In this document: positions 1 to 5,849 of the stretch, piece by piece | How positions within the stretch are numbered: the first letter of the stretch is position 1 | How the letters are laid out: every line of letters starts with the position of its first letter | Assembly (NCBI GenBank): GCA_900549335.1 | Contig: UROJ01000099.1 | Coordinates: 1 to 5,849, forward strand | Source: an uncultured Collinsella sp. | GTDB lineage: Bacteria; Actinomycetota; Coriobacteriia; Coriobacteriales; Coriobacteriaceae | Direction: 5' to 3' | DNA: 5,849 nucleotides | Program-made: the position numbers and the translations under genes | Notes under the pieces: model-generated | Told to the model about the DNA's origin: nothing | The model's input: the letters and a program-made list of their open reading frames with translations, nothing else | Database searches by the model: none

Positions 1-1
1 G

Positions 2-790
2 TATGGGTATGCGGACTGCTTGAGTAGGGTAGTTGCCGGGTGGAATCTCGACCGCCTTTCGGTCTTGTTCGATTTGCTCGAGGCCCATGGGTGCGCTGAG
101 GTTTCGCTTTGTTTGGGCACTGCAGAGCCAGATGTCTCGCCTGATGATGGCCTGTGGACGGCGCTGTATCTGTCAGGCTTCCTGACGACAGATATGACTG
201 AGGAGCCAGAACATGGCAATCGCCTCCGTGCCTTGCGGTTGCCCAATAACGAGCTTCGCCAGGCCTTGCGTCTAGTGATTGTTGAGTGGTTTGAGTGCGC
301 TGCCGAAGACATTCGAGACGTCGATGCGTTTCGCGACGGGCTGTGCCGTGGGAACGAGGATACGGTGAGGCGGGCGCTAAGCCGCATCCTGGGGGATGCG
401 GGAATCGGTGAGACCGACCCAGATAAGCCGCTACCATATCATCTGCTCTTGCAGGGGCTCTGCTTTGGCTTGCCGGGCTATGCCAATCCTGCCTCGAGGC
501 GAAAGTGTGGTGCGGGTCGCTGGGACATCCAGGTTTTCCCTACGGGTGCTGTGTTCGACGTAGCAGATACGATTGGCATGCTGGACGAGCGCCCGCTGAT
601 AACGATTAACTTGATGTATGATCCCGATGTGGATGCGCTGGGCCTGGAATTGCTGGCCGTGCAGTCGCTACTCGACATAGAGCGCGACAGCATCGACGAA
701 ATCCGTGTACCGCGCCCCGGCGTGGGTCGCATGCGCTGGGGGTTCGGTTTTGATGGGCAGCATGTGGCTACGGTGTGCCAGCGGCTTTAA
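2..790 (+). CDS. AAA-ATPase-like / PD-(D/E)XK nuclease-family protein, C-terminal part (partial)
   Basis: The frame is open to the left edge (codons from position 2), so this is the 3' part of a longer gene; the TTG at 20 is only the first start-like codon in the window and has no ribosome binding site in view. Residues below are numbered from that TTG. Residues 43-58 (DGLWTALYLSGFLTTD) and 74-91 (LPNNELRQAL...VEWF) match the linker typical of AAA-ATPase-like proteins that carry a C-terminal DUF1703/PD-(D/E)XK domain. The nuclease-like part follows from about 140, with GRWDI at 166-170 in place of the usual GRYDV/L strand. The strand that normally ends in E-x-K reads PLITINLMY (192-200), so the catalytic Glu and Lys appear lost. 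The C-terminus (MRWGFGFDGQHVATVCQRL) is typical of the family. The ATPase half lies outside the window. Proteins of this kind are multicopy in gut anaerobes and their cellular role is not established. Family assignment is from remembered patterns, without a search. Confidence 0.72.
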   Translation, partial: YGYADCLSRVVAGWNLDRLSVLFDLLEAHGCAEVSLCLGTAEPDVSPDDGLWTALYLSGFLTTDMTEEPEHGNRLRALRLPNNELRQALRLVIVEWFECAAEDIRDVDAFRDGLCRGNEDTVRRALSRILGDAGIGETDPDKPLPYHLLLQGLCFGLPGYANPASRRKCGAGRWDIQVFPTGAVFDVADTIGMLDERPLITINLMYDPDVDALGLELLAVQSLLDIERDSIDEIRVPRPGVGRMRWGFGFDGQHVATVCQRL

Positions 791-814
791 GCGCCGAGGT
801 GTTTCCGGCTTCCG

Positions 815-1834
815 TTACTCGGTGTCCTTCATGGGCGGCATGGGCTTCCAGTTGGGATCCTTGATGATCTTGCGGGCGTCCTTCATGCCTCGGCGCAGCG
901 CCGGAATACCGGTCTTAAAGCACTTGTCAACGGCAGCCAGGCGAATGAATTCCTTGCAGAAGGTCGCGGCGTTGCCCAGACGGAACAGCACGGGGTGATA
1001 GTCGCCGTAAATCTGCATGTAGCGGGCCAGATAACCGCGGTTGCGCATGATGTAGTAGCGGTTGGTGTCGCTCGTAGAGTTGAGCTGGCGCTTGCCGGCG
1101 ATATCCCAGTTAGAGACGGCGCGGGCGCGCTTGAGCACCAGGTCGGCCACAACGGCGGCGGGGAAGTGCTGGCTGGCTACGTAGCCATAGCAGGCATCGT
1201 CGCCGTAGATAAAGAAGCGCGCGTCGGGCAGGCCAATCTTGTCGACCACGCGGCGCGAGAACATGCCGCCCTCAAAGCACAGCTGGTTCATGGCGCGGTA
1301 GCCCTCGGGACCCAGATCCCACTTGGCGATAGGGTTAGGGATGCCGAGCGAGAGGATGAGCTGGTACTGCCAAAAGAAAGCGCCGCCGTCAAAGTCCAGG
1401 CGCGAACCCTGGATGACATCGTAGCGGTCGGTCCACTTGGCAAGACGCTCGATGCCTTCGGGGATGACGAGCACGTCGTCGTCCATCACCCAGAACCACT
1501 GGGCGCCCAGGTCGTAGGCGCATTTAGTGCCGGCGGAGAAGCCGCCTGCACCGCCGCCGTTTTCAAGCTGCGGGGCGTAGATGACACGGTCGGTGCCGCC
1601 CTGCGCGTCGGGCTGCTCGGTGTCGATGCCCCACAGGTTGGCGAGGCGCTCGTTGAATGCGGTGCACATGGCCTCGGTCTCGCGCGAATTCTCGTTATCG
1701 ACAATCACGATGCGCCAGGGCGTTGCCGTGAGCTCGGTCATAGAGTCGAACAAGTTGGCCAGGAGTTCCTGGCGCTTGTACGTAACGACGACGATGGCGA
1801 GCTTGTCTATGGGGGCGGGAAGGGTGGAAGTCAT
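815..1834 (-). CDS. Family 2 glycosyltransferase, galactofuranosyl/rhamnosyl-transferase-like
   Basis: This 339-residue protein is predicted to be cytoplasmic or peripheral to the membrane and to transfer a nucleotide-activated sugar onto a lipid-linked glycan. The GT-A nucleotide-binding fold shows as VVVTYKRQE (residues 15-23), IVIVDNENS (42-50), the loop NGGGAGGFSAGTKCA (92-106) and the metal-binding MDDDV (117-121). FEGGMFSRRVVDKIGLPDARFFIYGDD (187-213) supplies the acceptor-side region and probable catalytic acid/base Asp pair. The GGAGGF loop together with the FFIYGDD block recalls GlfT1-type galactofuranosyltransferases and related rhamnosyltransferases; the exact sugar cannot be read from sequence. 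I chose the ATG at 1834 because an AAAGGA ribosome binding site (1846-1851) lies 11 nt upstream and the GT fold starts 12 residues in. The longer frame, starting at 1897 inside a palindrome, adds 21 residues with no fold content. It is transcribed alone, convergent with the gene ending at 790 (24 bp between stops) and divergent from the membrane protein at 2072. Confidence 0.88.
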   Translation of the reverse strand: MTSTLPAPIDKLAIVVVTYKRQELLANLFDSMTELTATPWRIVIVDNENSRETEAMCTAFNERLANLWGIDTEQPDAQGGTDRVIYAPQLENGGGAGGFSAGTKCAYDLGAQWFWVMDDDVLVIPEGIERLAKWTDRYDVIQGSRLDFDGGAFFWQYQLILSLGIPNPIAKWDLGPEGYRAMNQLCFEGGMFSRRVVDKIGLPDARFFIYGDDACYGYVASQHFPAAVVADLVLKRARAVSNWDIAGKRQLNSTSDTNRYYIMRNRGYLARYMQIYGDYHPVLFRLGNAATFCKEFIRLAAVDKCFKTGIPALRRGMKDARKIIKDPNWKPMPPMKDTE

Positions 1835-1845
1835 GAACGAGAATA

Positions 1846-1851
1846 TCCTTT
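1846..1851 (-). promoter_or_regulatory. Ribosome binding site of the 815-1834 glycosyltransferase
   Basis: On the minus strand this reads AAAGGA, 11 nt before the ATG at 1834. It decides the start in favour of 1834 over the ATG at 1897. Confidence 0.6.
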
Positions 1852-1887
1852 CGCGTGGGCAGCATATCGGCCCTGCGGAATAAACAG

Positions 1888-1905
1888 CGTGTCCCATGGG
1901 ACACG
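1888..1905. promoter_or_regulatory. 18-bp perfect palindrome, candidate operator
   Basis: CGTGTCCCATGGGACACG is identical to its reverse complement. It lies 54-71 bp upstream of the glycosyltransferase ATG and just downstream of a minus-strand TACAAT (1909-1914) that could be its -10 box. The predicted transcription start (about 1902) then falls inside the palindrome. That is the expected position for a repressor operator. It has no loop and no following T-tract, so it is not a terminator. The palindrome is seen directly; the operator role is inferred. Confidence 0.5.
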
Positions 1906-1908
1906 TCT

Positions 1909-1914
1909 ATTGTA
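1909..1914 (-). promoter_or_regulatory. Possible -10 box for the 815-1834 glycosyltransferase
   Basis: The minus strand reads TACAAT, five of six matches to the sigma-70-type consensus. No good -35 is found 16-18 bp upstream; that stretch is GC-rich and contains a 12-bp palindrome GCGGGCGCCCGC (1922-1933). If used, it gives a leader of about 70 nt that begins within the 18-bp palindrome. Confidence 0.35.
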
Positions 1915-2071
1915 AGCGTAGGCGGGCGCCCGCGGGTAATGTTCCGCTAATCACCAAGAACGTTTGCTACAAGCCTGGTTGACTTGTGTGCGTGGCGAGA
2001 TTGCAAGCGCGCATTGTGGTATTACATAAGTGCCGATTCTTGTGGACGCAATCTTTCTGTTTGGATGGCCT

Positions 2072-3412
2072 GTGAATAAAACTCGTTTAGCCTCCCTTGC
2101 CGATAGCCTTTCCGTCAAGGTCATGTTGCTGTTTTTGGTTTTCTAGGTCGCATTTGTCCTGAGCAATACCGCAGCGAATTGCCTACCGAGGCCCGTTATC
2201 GAGTCGCATGCGCAGGGTTCGGAGTCCTCGGCCCTGTTGACTGACATGTATGTCTACGACCACCGTGTTGCAGCTGGTCCTGTTTGCTTTGATAACAATC
2301 GTTTTGTCATTGAAGTCGCACGGCAAAAGGACCAAGGTTCTCCGTTTAAGACGATGGCTGTTGCCGAGATTGATGACGTTACGAAAGCCAACGGGATTAC
2401 GCATCAGCAGTATTACCGGTATTGGCATGGATGGCAGCTACTTACGAATGCCTGCCTGTTTATTGGCGGTATCGACGTTGTCGTGGTGCCTGCGGCCGCT
2501 CTGGCGATTGCCGGATCCGCTTGCGCTTACGTTGCCTTGCGGAAGCGATTTTCAAAGCTATTGACGTTGGGTTTCGTTGTAATCCTGTTGTTTTCAACCA
2601 ATCTGTTTTTCAATTTTATCGGTGATCTGCTTCTGTGCATCTCGTTCTTTGTTGCGCTCATCATGATGTCTTGTATGAGTCTTCGTTTGGGGTCGGCTCC
2701 GAACGCACGGGCTTTTACAAGCCGTCTTGTCCTTTGGTCGATTGCGACGGGTGCCGTGTTTTCGTTTCTTGACTTTTTAACGATTCCTGCCGCTGTTGTC
2801 GCCCTGCATTGCTTTTTCGCCTTCATTGCGCTCCCCGAGGGCGAGCGCCCCAAGCGCTGCGTCGTCACGATGCTGCAGGCGCTCTTTGGGTTTGGGCTTT
2901 CGTTTGTGTTTACCTGGGCGATGAAATGGGTTGTCGCGGCGTTTGTGCTGGGCTGGAACGAGGTCTTTTCGAACGTTCTGGGCGAGATGGGCCTTTGGTC
3001 TGCGCATGGGACTTCGTCACTGTTGCCCCAGGCTGACTGGCCTCAGATTTTGAAGGAGTTTTATAGCATGAGCCCGCAGCTGTTCGCCATTTGCTCAACT
3101 GCTGGTTATGCGATGATCTCGAACGTTGTTTGTCTTGTTTCGTTTGCTGCCGTATTGGCGATTTGGATTGCCGTGCTCGTTTGCTCGATACGGGGCGGAG
3201 CGCAAGGTGGTCGTCGTCGCAAGATGTTGATCCAGTCACTGCTCATGGCGCTGCCTCTGGTGGTTGTTCTGGGTTATTTCGTTGTTATGCATGACCATGC
3301 AATCGTTCATATTCCGGTATTTGGCTGCAAGAACTGGGCGATTGTCTTTGCGATTTTATTTGCTTCTGGTGTAAGCGCGCTTCGTGGTCTGAGGAGTCAG
3401 AAGGTCGCTTAG
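2072..3412 (+). pseudogene. Polytopic membrane protein of uncharacterised family, interrupted by an in-frame TAG
   Basis: A single frame runs from GTG 2072 (GGATGG ribosome-binding-like sequence just upstream) to TAG 3410-3412, 446 residues, but codon 25 (2144-2146) is TAG. The stop sits mid-way through an otherwise good first membrane segment (residues 15-35, VKVMLLFLVF-stop-VAFVLSNTAA). Reading on in the same frame gives an extracytoplasmic stretch (about 36-125) ending in YRYWHGW (115-121), then roughly eight to ten hydrophobic segments. Conserved-looking landmarks are SFLDFLTIPAA (231-241) and HDHAIVH (407-413) before the last segment. I have seen the RYWHG, DFLT and xHxxxH arrangement in uncharacterised membrane proteins of Gram-positive polysaccharide loci. 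A GT-C-like sugar-transfer role is possible but unproven. Restart codons at 2237 (TTG) and 2246 (ATG) lack a good ribosome binding site and would lose segment 1. Codons end in T more often than in the glycosyltransferases. The stop overlaps the convergent acyltransferase by 4 bp. Nonsense mutation, readthrough and sequencing error remain open. Confidence 0.68.
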
Positions 3413-4553
3413 CCTTTCATGTGGGCCTTGATGGTCGCGACTACGGCCCTGCGCACGATATCCACGAGGAGCAGGGAAAGCGCGAGGCAAAGGCTCATAA
3501 GGATTCCGAGCAAAATGGCGGCGGCTGGACGGGGCTCTCCCGTTTGGATGCCTGTCGCCATGGTGTAGATCGCTTTGTCGAAGATGGGTCGCCAGACGTT
3601 GCAGGTGAACGACTGTACGGCGTAGAAAGCGAGCGTTCCTGCGGCGAGAGTCACGATTGTCTTGTCTGCAGTTGGGACTTCGTGGCGTGGCTGATGGAGC
3701 GCTGCGGCGGCAACGGATGCAACGGCTAAGATGAAGGATATGACGGAAGTTGACTTGTAGGAGAGCTTCCAGAGCGCGTCGTACTGGCTGTTTGTCGATA
3801 GCAGGAGCTCGAGCGTGACGGTGGCGGCAATAAGTCCGATAAGCACGATCTTGGATTTCTGAGAGCCGGATGCGTTCCGAGGTATTCGAGGACAAACCGC
3901 ATTTCTCCAGCTGCAATAAACGCGACCAGGTAGGTAACGGCGCTCATGAGCTTGCGCCACAAAACGACACCGGCAGCTCCGTTTACCGTCGCCGCGATGT
4001 AGCAGTTGATTCCAAATGTTGCGAGCACGAGGAGTGCTACGACAAACGGGGCCCTTATGCTGCCGATTCGCTGTCGTATCAACGCAATCACTGGGACGAG
4101 CAATACGGAGGCGGCGTAGACCCAGATAAACTCGATGCCCAGCGTAAGCCAGCCAATCTCGTGTAGCGAGATTTCGGGCAGGGGATAGACGTACATCGAG
4201 ATAAGCAGGCAGGCAGCGCAATAAAAGAGCGTGGGCAAGACGATCTTCTTTAACCGCGCAAGCGATTTACGAGCGAGGTCCGGTGCGGATGACCCGTTTT
4301 GGAGGGCGCGAACTGCCGAAGGGATAAGGAAGTACCCCGAGATCATAAAAAAGACCTCGTTGGCCCAGCAGCCCAGCAGGTTGATAAAGCCGAGCGCGCC
4401 GGAGTAAGGGAAGACAGCGAGCGGCGCGTATTCCGGTAGGCCGGTGCAGACGGCTTGGAAGGTCCACTGAAACGTGTGGAATATGGCGATCCCAGCGACC
4501 GCCACCAGGCGCAGCGCTTCGATGGAGGTATTTCTGCTTGCTTTGCTGCCCAT
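3409..4553 (-). pseudogene. Acyltransferase-3 family membrane O-acyltransferase, frameshifted
   Basis: Family members move acetyl or other acyl groups across the membrane onto surface glycans. The first frame starts at ATG 4553, 4 nt after the upstream glycosyltransferase stop, with GGA about 10 nt before it. RNTSIEALRLVAVAGIAIFHTF (7-28) is the characteristic first segment with the conserved His (H26), and NEVFFMISGYFLI (65-77) is the second landmark. Hydrophobic segments continue to EYLG (223-226). After that, the frame turns into a Pro/Ser-rich tail ending at 3726. The -1 frame takes over at once (NASGSQKSKIVLIGLIAATVTLELLL...) with further membrane segments to the stop at 3409-3411. Adding one base near 3874-3878 (minus strand GGAACG to GGAAACG) restores one frame of about 381 residues, normal for this family. 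No slippery heptamer is present, so programmed frameshifting is unlikely. The two separate frames would otherwise be read as two genes. It is co-transcribed with the 4558-5658 glycosyltransferase, which suggests that both act on the same glycan. Confidence 0.8.
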
Positions 4554-4557
4554 CAGA

Positions 4558-5658
4558 CTATTTTCCAGCGCGTGCGTTGTATGAACCAAAGTGCGATGTG
4601 ATCATTTTTAGAGTCTGCTTGGGGCCCTTGTTCCATACGTTATACAAGCCCTCGCCCACGAGGTCCTTGGCGTACGCGCAGTAGCTGATTTTAGGGTCGG
4701 CGATGCCCATATACTCGGCATAGAGCTTTTTGGCCACGGGGGTAACGCGAGGATTGGCAAATACCAGCTCTTGCGGCATGCGTTCGAACATCTTGTGGAT
4801 CGCCCGCTCGATTTCGGGCTGCCCCTCAATTCCGGTGTGCTCAATCATGATGCCCATATAGGTGAAGCCGCGTGTGATTTGCGGTGTCCAAACGGCGGGG
4901 TCGGTGACGTTGAGCCGCTCAAGGATATCAACCATGTCGTTCCAGCGATTAAACGGCATCAGGGGATCACGCTTGGCCAGGGCGGCTGCCTTTTCGGGTG
5001 TTTCCTCGCGGTAGCAGTAATACGGCTTGGGCCAGTAAGCGATCGCCTTTGCCTGGCAGAGCGTTTCGACAAGGAATGGATTGTCGGCCCAGCCCGCACC
5101 GGGGATTTCCTTAAACCAGATATTGTTTTGCATCAGGAAGTCGCGACGATAGATTGCCGACCAAATGGACGGATGATGGGCCAGCAGGTGTGGAGCGTCG
5201 TGAATGGTGAACGGTTGCCGAGGCGGTTTAATGCGACCGCGATATGCGCAATGTAGTTTGACCTCTTGGGGGGTATCGGGGTTGCGAATGATCCAATACG
5301 GGGTCTCGATAATATCGAGCTTGTTCGGATCGCCAAATTCGCGCATGGCAAAGGCAAGCATGTCGGAGTACATTCCGGGCTCGATCCAGTCATCGGGCTC
5401 GAGGATGGCAATCCAGTCGCCCTTTGCCTCGCGAATGCCCAGATTGCAGGTTGCGCCGTAACCCTGGTTTGCCTTATCGATCACTCGAGCGCGTGAGTCG
5501 CGCGCAGCGAATTCTTGCATAACGGCGAGCGAGTTATCGGTGGATCCGTCGTTGATGGCGAGGATCTCCAGCTCGATTTTGTTTTCGTTTAATAGACTGC
5601 CTATAGCCTGAGAAAGATACGGCTCGGCATTGTAAGTAGGCACGATTACGGTCAGCAT
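4558..5658 (-). CDS. Family 2 glycosyltransferase
   Basis: This 366-residue protein has an N-terminal GT-A domain and no membrane segment, so it probably acts at the inner face of the membrane in surface-glycan assembly. VIVPTYNAEPYL (4-15) and AINDGSTDNS (34-43) are the nucleotide-sugar motifs. NQGYGATCNLGIREAKGDWIAILEPDDWIEPGMY (64-97) contains the metal-binding site as EPDD (87-90), a common variant of DxD in this subgroup. A second region with HHPSIWSAIYRRDFL and the aromatic PYYCYREETP block follows, then a helical C-terminal domain from about residue 240. The donor sugar is not predictable. ATG 5658 begins directly with the first beta-strand (MLTVIVPTYN), as usual; a weak GAGAAAG ribosome binding site (5666-5672) is 7 nt upstream. 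It is the first gene of a minus-strand operon with the acyltransferase, separated by 4 nt. Its promoter region contains one of three repeated operator-like sites. Confidence 0.9.
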   Translation of the reverse strand: MLTVIVPTYNAEPYLSQAIGSLLNENKIELEILAINDGSTDNSLAVMQEFAARDSRARVIDKANQGYGATCNLGIREAKGDWIAILEPDDWIEPGMYSDMLAFAMREFGDPNKLDIIETPYWIIRNPDTPQEVKLHCAYRGRIKPPRQPFTIHDAPHLLAHHPSIWSAIYRRDFLMQNNIWFKEIPGAGWADNPFLVETLCQAKAIAYWPKPYYCYREETPEKAAALAKRDPLMPFNRWNDMVDILERLNVTDPAVWTPQITRGFTYMGIMIEHTGIEGQPEIERAIHKMFERMPQELVFANPRVTPVAKKLYAEYMGIADPKISYCAYAKDLVGEGLYNVWNKGPKQTLKMITSHFGSYNARAGK

Positions 5659-5688
5659 TCAAACACTTTCTCTAGGCGATTTGGAAGA

Positions 5689-5694
5689 ATTATA
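5689..5694 (-). promoter_or_regulatory. Probable -10 box of the glycosyltransferase-acyltransferase operon
   Basis: The minus strand reads a perfect TATAAT, predicting a start of transcription near 5682 and a leader of about 25 nt to ATG 5658. The -35 position (around 5712-5718) is a poor match and lies inside the inverted repeat 5706-5724, so a protein bound there could repress or activate. Confidence 0.55.
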
Positions 5695-5705
5695 GCCTAT
5701 TACAA

Positions 5706-5724
5706 TGCAACGATTTCAGTTGCA
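5706..5724. promoter_or_regulatory. Operator-like inverted repeat, site 1
   Basis: TGCAACGATTTCAGTTGCA has 6-bp perfect arms (TGCAAC/GTTGCA) around 7 nt. Read on the minus strand it aligns with sites 2 and 3 through the core AACTRAAA. It covers the -35 region of the minus-strand operon promoter. Confidence 0.65.
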
Positions 5725-5734
5725 TCCGCCATAA

Positions 5735-5753
5735 AGAAACTAAAACCGTTGCA
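5735..5753. promoter_or_regulatory. Operator-like inverted repeat, site 2 (degenerate left arm)
   Basis: AGAAACTAAAACCGTTGCA matches the other two sites in length and in its core, with one arm imperfect (GAAAC against GTTGC). Its start lies exactly 29 bp after that of site 1 and 29 bp before that of site 3. That places it between the two divergent -10 boxes. Confidence 0.55.
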
Positions 5754-5763
5754 AATGAGCGAA

Positions 5764-5782
5764 AGCAACTAAAATAGTTGCT
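5764..5782. promoter_or_regulatory. Operator-like inverted repeat, site 3, overlapping the plus-strand -10
   Basis: AGCAACTAAAATAGTTGCT has 7-bp perfect arms (AGCAACT/AGTTGCT) around 5 nt. Its last bases form the TGC and first T of the extended -10 at 5779-5787. Binding here should block RNA polymerase at the right-hand gene. The length and symmetry suit a dimeric winged-helix or MarR-like repressor, but the regulator is not identifiable here. Confidence 0.65.
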
Positions 5783-5787
5783 ATAAT
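5779..5787 (+). promoter_or_regulatory. Extended -10 promoter of the right-edge gene
   Basis: TGCTATAAT is a perfect extended -10 (TGN plus TATAAT). No clear -35 is present, which such promoters tolerate. The predicted start is near 5794, giving a leader of about 16 nt before ATG 5810. This excludes the in-frame ATG at 5792 as the translation start. Confidence 0.6.
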
Positions 5788-5809
5788 CGCCATGAGGAAA
5801 GGAAGCCTG

Positions 5810-5849
5810 ATGAACAATAGCTATTCGGCCCTCATGGTTGATATGAGAC
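5810..5849 (+). CDS. 5' end of an unidentified gene (partial)
   Basis: Only 13 codons are visible (MNNSYSALMVDMR), running off the right edge. AGGAAAGGAAG (5795-5805) is a strong ribosome binding site 4 nt before ATG 5810. That spacing and the predicted transcription start both favour 5810 over the in-frame ATG at 5792. The short beta-strand-like YSALMVDMR is too little to name a family. Its promoter overlaps operator-like site 3, so tight repression is expected. It could be the regulator itself acting on its own promoter, or a target of one. Confidence 0.55.
   Translation, partial: MNNSYSALMVDMR

Larger units (their letters stand above)
1835..2071. other. Divergent intergenic region between glycosyltransferase and membrane-protein gene
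   Basis: No coding frame is convincing here. It holds the minus-strand leader with its ribosome binding site, the 18-bp palindrome (1888-1905), a 12-bp GC-rich palindrome (1922-1933) and the start region of the plus-strand gene. For the plus strand only weak promoter matches are visible, for example TTGCAA (2001-2006) with CATAAG (2025-2030) at 18-bp spacing. I would not call that promoter with confidence. Confidence 0.5.

Noticed and set aside
791..814. Terminator between the convergent genes ending at 790 and 815
   Set aside because: The 24-bp gap shows no convincing hairpin with a T-tract in either direction.
1888..1905. Rho-independent terminator
   Set aside because: The perfect palindrome has no loop and no T-tract on either strand, and it lies between divergent genes where no transcript needs to end.
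995..1915. 306-codon open frame on the plus strand opposite the glycosyltransferase
   Set aside because: It is an antisense shadow of a GC-rich gene. The minus-strand protein has clear GT2 motifs and a ribosome binding site, while this frame has biased Ala/Val/Gly/His content and no recognisable domain.
1922..1933. 12-bp palindrome GCGGGCGCCCGC as a regulatory site
   Set aside because: A short all-GC palindrome is likely by chance in this composition, and it has no second copy or clear promoter relation.
3870..3885. Programmed -1 ribosomal frameshift in the acyltransferase
   Set aside because: The switch point (CTC GGA ACG in frame) lacks an X XXY YYZ slippery heptamer and no obvious downstream stem was seen, so mutation or read error is more likely.
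4771..5256. 161-codon open frame on the plus strand
   Set aside because: It lies wholly inside the second glycosyltransferase in antisense, with no ribosome binding site or domain; it is a shadow frame.
5706..5782. CRISPR-like array, because of regularly spaced repeats
   Set aside because: The repeats are only 19 bp and diverged, the spacers are 10 nt, one repeat is inverted, and two promoters are embedded. This fits operators, not a CRISPR array.
5792..5809. ATG 5792 as the start of the right-edge gene
   Set aside because: It coincides with the predicted transcription start and has no ribosome binding site, whereas ATG 5810 has a strong one.

Overview
The window looks like a cell-surface polysaccharide neighbourhood from a moderately GC-rich Gram-positive bacterium. 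My best guess is a gut Coriobacteriia member such as Collinsella. That guess is inference: it rests on the AAA-ATPase-like/PD-(D/E)XK protein at the left edge, the style of the glycosyltransferases and the codon use. No rRNA or other taxonomic marker is present.

Layout, left to right. (1) Positions 2-790 (+) hold the C-terminal part of an AAA-ATPase-like protein with a PD-(D/E)XK-type nuclease domain, running in from the left. (2) Positions 815-1834 (-) hold a family 2 glycosyltransferase resembling galactofuranosyl/rhamnosyl transferases; it converges on gene 1 with a 24-bp gap. (3) Positions 1835-2071 are a divergent intergenic region containing an 18-bp perfect palindrome. (4) Positions 2072-3412 (+) encode a polytopic membrane protein of an uncharacterised family. 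The reading frame is interrupted by an in-frame TAG in the middle of the first membrane segment. (5) Positions 3409-4553 (-) encode an acyltransferase-3 membrane protein split by a one-base frameshift. Its stop codon overlaps the stop of gene 4. (6) Positions 4558-5658 (-) hold a second family 2 glycosyltransferase, 4 nt upstream of the acyltransferase and almost certainly in the same operon. (7) Positions 5659-5809 are a divergent promoter region with three 19-bp inverted-repeat sites spaced exactly 29 bp apart. (8) From 5810 (+) a new gene begins and runs off the right edge.

The two glycosyltransferases, the O-acyltransferase and the membrane protein fit assembly and decoration of a surface glycan: sugars are added on the cytoplasmic face, then the polymer is modified at the membrane. 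The two adjacent convergent membrane-protein genes each carry one lesion. Either this locus is decaying or switched off in this strain, or these are sequencing errors. The most distinctive regulatory structure is the evenly spaced operator triplet between the second glycosyltransferase and the right-hand gene. I did not find a convincing new defence or mobile system.
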